64,000 nucleotides of DNA from Sporosarcina sp. (GTDB taxonomy: Bacteria > Bacillota > Bacilli > Bacillales_A > Planococcaceae): positions 1 to 64,000 of the forward strand of contig JARIDO010000008.1 in the NCBI GenBank assembly GCA_029263895.1, read 5' to 3'. Below the pieces are notes generated by a model. The model saw nothing but the letters and a program-made list of their open reading frames with translations, did no database searches and was not told the DNA's origin. Position 1 is the stretch's first letter; the number at the start of each line of letters is the position of its first letter. The position numbers and the translations under genes are program-made. Shown here in pieces: positions 63,998-64,000 of this stretch.

Positions 63998-64000
63998 TCA

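Overview
The window is 64 kb of chromosomal DNA from a low-GC, endospore-forming, flagellated Gram-positive bacterium of the order Bacillales. Gene order follows the Bacillus subtilis fla/che to ymfM segment. Small departures (no dapG, ylxY, tepA or ymfJ at their usual places) and the style of the dispersed repeat suggest the family Planococcaceae (Sporosarcina-like). That family placement is inference. Nearly all genes lie on the + strand. No tRNA, rRNA, CRISPR array or prophage is visible.

Layout. 1-16030: second half of the fla/che operon, from the end of the hook gene through flbD, fliL, fliM, fliY, cheY, fliO, fliP, fliQ, fliR, flhB, flhA, flhF, flhG, cheB, cheA, cheW, cheC and cheD. 16031-17953: an intrinsic terminator and a separate promoter, then sigD, a small unknown gene and a swrB-like gene. 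18097-41697: a housekeeping block with rpsB, tsf, pyrH, frr, uppS, cdsA, dxr, rseP, proS, polC, rimP, nusA, rnpM, rplGA, infB, ylxP, rbfA, truB, ribF, rpsO and pnp. These cover translation, RNA processing, isoprenoid and lipid synthesis, and replication. 41800-51153: ymxG, ymxH, dpaA, dpaB (dipicolinate for spores), asd, dapA, rnjB and spoIIIE. 51307-56885: a GntR repressor gene beside a nucleoside-type ABC transporter (nupNOPQ-like). 56886-58829: the only accessory stretch, with a decayed ISL3-family transposase, a large palindrome, a 191-bp Bacillales-type dispersed repeat and the tail of a lost minus-strand gene. 58830-63997: ymfF, ymfH, ymfI, ymfK and the rodZ-like ymfM.

How it works together. 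The first 18 kb builds the flagellar C-ring, export gate and chemosensory relay, then supplies the flagellar sigma factor. The middle block is typical growth-linked information processing. Several genes there carry regulatory leaders with a promoter, a structured leader and sometimes a terminator-like hairpin (rpsB, rimP-nusA, rpsO, asd, rnjB). The dpa genes appear to have a sigma-K-like mother-cell promoter, while asd-dapA has its own vegetative promoter.

Most novel-looking signals: a GC-rich hairpin between the flbD Shine-Dalgarno and start codon; a terminator-like leader with a possible pseudoknot ahead of rnjB; a switch-like leader ahead of asd; twin 13-bp operators ahead of the GntR gene; and a 54-bp tandem repeat inside infB. 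I found no clearly new multi-gene system. The window is mainly conserved core genome, and its interest is mostly in RNA and regulatory detail. All calls come from reading the sequence; no database search was run.
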